NCBI GenBank assembly: GCA_029881835.1
Contig: JAOULV010000002.1
Coordinates: 1-18,132 of the forward strand
Source of the DNA: Rhodospirillaceae bacterium
Lineage (GTDB): Bacteria; Pseudomonadota; Alphaproteobacteria; Rhodospirillales; Magnetovibrionaceae
DNA length: 18,132 bases
Direction: 5' to 3'
Both the position numbers and the translations under genes were made by a program. Within the stretch, counting starts at the first letter, position 1. Every line of letters starts with the position of its first letter. Under the pieces are notes generated by a model. It saw only the letters and a program-made list of their open reading frames with translations. It did not search any database and had not been told where the DNA came from. Positions 14,706-18,132 of the stretch are shown here, in pieces.

Positions 14706-17700
14706 ATGCAGATTATCGGCGGCTTAGGCGTCGGTGTTTTTATTGCAACCCTGTTTGTTGCCTGGCGTCTAAGCACCGGTCCGGTTTCGCTGTCATTTTT
14801 AACCCCTACATTGCAAGATTCATTAAACGAATTGCACGACGGTACCCTTGATATAGCCTTGGAAGATACAATCCTTACGTGGGCAGGGTGGGAGCGCACG
14901 CTCGATATCCGCATGGTCAATATGCGGGCATCGCTTGAAAATGGTGAACAAATTGCATCGGTTCCGGAAGTATCGGTATCGTTTAGTGCGCGCGCATTAT
15001 TAGAAGGCATCCTTGCTCCAAGAAGTATTGAATTTTTTGGCCCCGACCTAATGGCTGTTCGTGATGCTGATGGAAATTTCAAGTTTGGCTTTGAGGGCGA
15101 TAATAATAATTCAGGAGAGTTTGCCGCAAAGCTTCTTGGTGCAATGCTACAAGCAGAAGCACCATCCCATCCCATGAGCTATCTTTCCCGGGTAAACATT
15201 GTTTCCGGTCAGCTTACGTACGTTGATAACATGATGGGGATTGCCTGGAATGCGCCAATGGCCGATGCCAGACTACACAAAATTGAAAACGGTCTTGAAG
15301 CAGAGCTTAGCCTTGGCATAGATATATTAGGCAAGGTGGCGGATATATCCATACAGGGAACTTTTGATAATAACCTTAAACGTTTTGATTTTGGCATTAG
15401 CTTTGAACAGCTAAACCCATCAATGTTAGCGCAAATGTTTCCCGAGATTGATATAGTTTCGGCAATTGATGTTCCATTGTCAGGAACCGTAACATTCAAC
15501 GCATCAAGTAATGGCCAGATAGAGAGCCTTGGCTTTGATTTAATCGGCGATGGTGGGTACATCGCGCTTCCGGTTAAGCTCGCCGCCGAGATTGATATGC
15601 TGCCTTACGCGCAGCGAATAAAAATTGATGGTCTAAAAATAATCGGACGATTTGAAGGGGTCTATCAAAACATTGAAATCAACGAACTAGATATCAATCT
15701 GGCAGATGGCGAAAAGGTTTATTTGCCTTCGCCGCTTGATATGGAAATGCCGCTCAAACGAATTGCGCTGGCCGGAAGATACGCAGGAAACGAAAGACAA
15801 ATTGAAATTGCCGGGGCCGAAATTGATTTAGGCGGGCCAATAGCCAAAATAAGGGCAAAAATTAACGGCATAAACTGGCCCGGCTCAGGCGTTCCCCAAG
15901 ATGCTATTTCACTTGGTCTTTCTGGCGTTCTTTACGATATGCGGATGGAAAGGCTTAGCGATTTTTGGCCAAAAATTGTGGCAGTTGATGCCAGAAAGTG
16001 GGTTTTGGAACATATGCCAACCGGCGTTTCGCCCAAGGCCGAGATATCGCTGTCAATGATTTCCACAAAAGATGGCGTGCACTTTGAAAAACTTGAAGGC
16101 GCAATAGAAGGTCAAGGAATAACCGTCAATTACTTGCCGCCGATGCCGGGCGTGACCAACGCTTCGGGTAATGCGACCTTTGATGGCGATAGCTTTGATA
16201 TAACGCTTAATCGCACTGTCGCTAATGATGGTATAATAGTAAATGGCGGCGAAATTAATTTTACCAAACTTAACACGGATGACCCCGAAGCCGATTTCAG
16301 GCTTGATATTTCTGGCCCCATAGCATCGTCACTGGCGTTAATAGATAATGATCCATTTAATTTTGCCAAAGAAATAGGCATAGACCCAACAAAAACATCA
16401 GGTGATTCTGAAACCACCTTGAAAATTCATTTTCCATTCAAAAGGGATCTTGGGGTTGAAGACGTAACTGCCAGCGCTACATCAAAACTTGTAGGGGCAG
16501 AGTTTTCCGAGATACTTTTTGACCGCAACTTGTCCATGGGCAATCTGGAAATACAAGTAGACAACGCAAAGTTAAGCGCAATCGGTACTGCAAAGTTGGG
16601 GGGTGTTCCCGTTGGCCTGTTGTGGCACCATGATTTTTCCGATAGTGCAATTTTTCGCGATAAATATGAATTAACCGGGCGCATAGATAATGTGCTCGGG
16701 CTTGGCGATATGGGTATAAAATTCCCACAAATTATTAGTAACTATTTAAGTGGCGGTGCCGAAGCGAATGTCAGTTATACGGTTTTTGGCGATGATACTC
16801 GTTCGCTTTCGGCCAGAATAGATCTTGCAAATATATACATGGCAGCGCCCGAGCTTGGCTGGTCAAAACAAGTTGGCGTGCCTGGCAACGCGGTGCTTGA
16901 GCTACGCTTAAAGGGTGAAAACCCGGTAGAAATACCGTCTTTTGAGATAAGCGCACCGGAAATGGATGTTACTGGGTCGGCCATATTTCGCGAAGACGGA
17001 AAAATAGATGTAATAAACATTAAAAAGGTAGTTACCCGTAGAACATCATTTTCCGGATCTATGGTTCCTCATGACGATGGCACATGGGAAGTATCCTTGC
17101 TGGGGGATGAATTTGACGCAAGCGTAATGTGGAGAGATTTTTTAGGCGTTGGAAAAGATCTAGCCAAAGGCTCGCTAGATGAAACAGAGTTTGTGTTTTC
17201 AGGCGCGGCTGATTTTAAAACATTATGGTTTGCCGAAAACCGGGCGGTTCATGATTTTATAGGAACAATTTATCGTAAAGGAAAGCTTTGGAAAAAGCTT
17301 GATATGGGCGGGCGCGTCAGCGAGGTCGACACAATTAATCTTCGCCTTGAAACATACGAAGAAAAAAATGAAAGACGATTTGGTATTCTTTCCAACAATG
17401 CCGGTGCCGCATTACGTGCGCTTGATGTTTACGATCTGGTAATTGGCGGCAAGTTGCGCCTTGAGGCAACCTACGAAGGAACCGATAAAGACGCACCGCT
17501 ATCGGGCATTGTAAAGGTACAAGATTATGCCCTGAAAGAAGCCCCGGCATTGGCAAGCCTGGTGGGGGTTCTTTCCCTTACAGGCGTGCTTGACGCACTT
17601 CAGGGCGAGGGCCTTAACTTTGATATACTTGAGATCCCTTTTTCACTTGATGAAGGCGTGCTTGAAATAAAAGAAGCCCGAACGTCTGGCCCGTCAATCG

Positions 17701-18011
17701 GTTTGACCGCCAGCGGTAAAGCCGATTTCGAAGGAAAAATATTAGATATCGAAGGAACGGTTGTTCCCGCTTACGCCATTAACTCGTTGCTGGGCAATAT
17801 TCCTATTATCGGGCAGATACTTTCCGGTCCGGAAAAAGGCAGCGGTGTTTTTGCCGCTACTTATTCCATGAAAAACAAAGGCGATAAGCTGGAAATTAAT
17901 TTTAATCCATTGTCGGCACTGGCCCCGGGCGTGCTGCGTGGAATATTCAGCGGTAGCGCCAAGGAAAAAGAGCTAAGCCCCCCTGCTGAAGGCGCACCAA
18001 AGGCAAACTGA
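14706..18011 (+). CDS. AsmA/YhdP-like envelope protein (DUF3971 / AsmA_2), probable lipid transporter
   Basis: This protein of 1101 residues (1110 from the likely CTG start at 14679) belongs to the AsmA-like superfamily. Relatives such as YhdP and TamB bridge the periplasm and are implicated in moving phospholipids to the outer membrane. Residues 3-21 (IIGGLGVGVFIATLFVAW) form the membrane anchor, followed by RLSTGPVSLSFLTP, a typical opening of alphaproteobacterial YhdP-like proteins. Most of the length is repetitive beta-strand sequence (DUF3971-like). The AsmA_2 C-terminal signature is VVPAYAINSLLGNIPIIGQI (about 1019-1040), then FAATYSMKN and NPLSALAPGVLRGIFSG. It is divergent from glnE and convergent with the partial gene at the window end, 11 bp away. 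The family is secure; the lipid role is by homology. I leave the symbol blank because yhdP orthology is not certain. Confidence 0.9.
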   Translation: MQIIGGLGVGVFIATLFVAWRLSTGPVSLSFLTPTLQDSLNELHDGTLDIALEDTILTWAGWERTLDIRMVNMRASLENGEQIASVPEVSVSFSARALLEGILAPRSIEFFGPDLMAVRDADGNFKFGFEGDNNNSGEFAAKLLGAMLQAEAPSHPMSYLSRVNIVSGQLTYVDNMMGIAWNAPMADARLHKIENGLEAELSLGIDILGKVADISIQGTFDNNLKRFDFGISFEQLNPSMLAQMFPEIDIVSAIDVPLSGTVTFNASSNGQIESLGFDLIGDGGYIALPVKLAAEIDMLPYAQRIKIDGLKIIGRFEGVYQNIEINELDINLADGEKVYLPSPLDMEMPLKRIALAGRYAGNERQIEIAGAEIDLGGPIAKIRAKINGINWPGSGVPQDAISLGLSGVLYDMRMERLSDFWPKIVAVDARKWVLEHMPTGVSPKAEISLSMISTKDGVHFEKLEGAIEGQGITVNYLPPMPGVTNASGNATFDGDSFDITLNRTVANDGIIVNGGEINFTKLNTDDPEADFRLDISGPIASSLALIDNDPFNFAKEIGIDPTKTSGDSETTLKIHFPFKRDLGVEDVTASATSKLVGAEFSEILFDRNLSMGNLEIQVDNAKLSAIGTAKLGGVPVGLLWHHDFSDSAIFRDKYELTGRIDNVLGLGDMGIKFPQIISNYLSGGAEANVSYTVFGDDTRSLSARIDLANIYMAAPELGWSKQVGVPGNAVLELRLKGENPVEIPSFEISAPEMDVTGSAIFREDGKIDVINIKKVVTRRTSFSGSMVPHDDGTWEVSLLGDEFDASVMWRDFLGVGKDLAKGSLDETEFVFSGAADFKTLWFAENRAVHDFIGTIYRKGKLWKKLDMGGRVSEVDTINLRLETYEEKNERRFGILSNNAGAALRALDVYDLVIGGKLRLEATYEGTDKDAPLSGIVKVQDYALKEAPALASLVGVLSLTGVLDALQGEGLNFDILEIPFSLDEGVLEIKEARTSGPSIGLTASGKADFEGKILDIEGTVVPAYAINSLLGNIPIIGQILSGPEKGSGVFAATYSMKNKGDKLEINFNPLSALAPGVLRGIFSGSAKEKELSPPAEGAPKAN

Positions 18012-18022
18012 TTTTAAATATA

Positions 18023-18132
18023 TTAAATCGCACGTAACAAGGCGTGACGCTTTTTTCCTGAGGAAAGTTTTATAACGCCATCGGGGTTTAAATCAGAAAG
18101 CGTAATAGTTTCGGTTTCTGATTTAATCTGTT
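18023..18132 (-). CDS. tyrS: Tyrosyl-tRNA synthetase, C-terminal end (5' part outside window)
   Basis: An open minus-strand frame enters from the right edge and stops at TAA (plus 18023-18025). The 35 visible residues include ITLSDLNPDGVIKLSSGKKR and end HALLRAI. The pattern 'IKLS-GKK-H-L' is what I associate with the final strand of the S4 RNA-binding domain at the C-terminus of alphaproteobacterial TyrS, which charges tRNA-Tyr. The catalytic domain (HIGH/KMSKS) is not visible. Another S4-domain protein is the main alternative. It converges on the YhdP-like gene with no clear terminator in the 11-bp gap. Confidence 0.55.
   Translation of the reverse strand, partial: QIKSETETITLSDLNPDGVIKLSSGKKRHALLRAI

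Noticed and set aside
14582..15175. 197-codon minus-strand ORF over the start of the YhdP-like gene
   Set aside because: It is antisense to a gene with clear family signatures, its product is Ser/Arg/Pro-rich with no recognisable domain, and it spans the divergent promoter region. It is best explained as a shadow frame.
1..18132. Defence island, mobile element or CRISPR array
   Set aside because: All confident genes are core housekeeping families with even base composition. No transposase, integrase, phage gene, toxin-antitoxin pair or spaced direct repeats were seen.

Overview
This 18.1 kb window reads as a chromosomal housekeeping segment of an alphaproteobacterium, probably an uncultured and flagellated one. 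The main support is the RNase E, whose S1 domain is split by a long acidic insertion and whose C-terminus carries a GWW motif. The neighbouring order rne / AmiC-type amidase / PBP1A / prfB, the 'SPY' form of RF2, GlnE, a DUF455 protein and FliL agree with this. The DNA is moderately AT-rich with AAA-rich lysine codons. I see no insertion sequence, phage gene, CRISPR array, tRNA or rRNA.

Layout: (1) 1-369, the 3' end of a class I/II PLP-dependent aminotransferase. (2) 370-1359, a short gap with a perfect palindrome and a possible 28-codon ORF, then a soluble histidine kinase. (3) 1361-1400, a hairpin shared as terminator by the convergent kinase gene and rne. (4) 1433-3868, rne on the minus strand, with a divergent intergenic region of about 630 bp upstream (3869-4499). 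(5) 4500-9570, a plus-strand run of periplasmic amidase, PBP1A and RF2. RF2 uses a canonical +1 programmed frameshift, so its first 23 codons lie upstream of an in-frame TGA. (6) 9586-14545, a minus-strand run transcribed glnE > bcp > DUF455 > fliL, with short gaps (18, 9 and 55 bp) suggesting an operon. (7) 14679/14706-18011, a divergent, very large AsmA/YhdP-like envelope protein. (8) 18023-18132, the C-terminal 35 codons of a minus-strand gene, probably tyrS.

Functionally, the amidase and PBP1A remodel and build peptidoglycan, and the YhdP-like protein is probably in lipid transport to the outer membrane. RNase E sets mRNA turnover, RF2 terminates translation at UGA/UAA, and GlnE sets glutamine synthetase activity.

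I found no convincing previously undescribed multi-gene system. The items most worth a second look are regulatory or annotation-level: the structured rne leader with a hairpin next to the ribosome binding site and an overlapping upstream ORF, a likely CTG start for the YhdP-like gene, the RF2 frameshift, the small ORF in frame ahead of the histidine kinase, and inverted repeats in three intergenic gaps.
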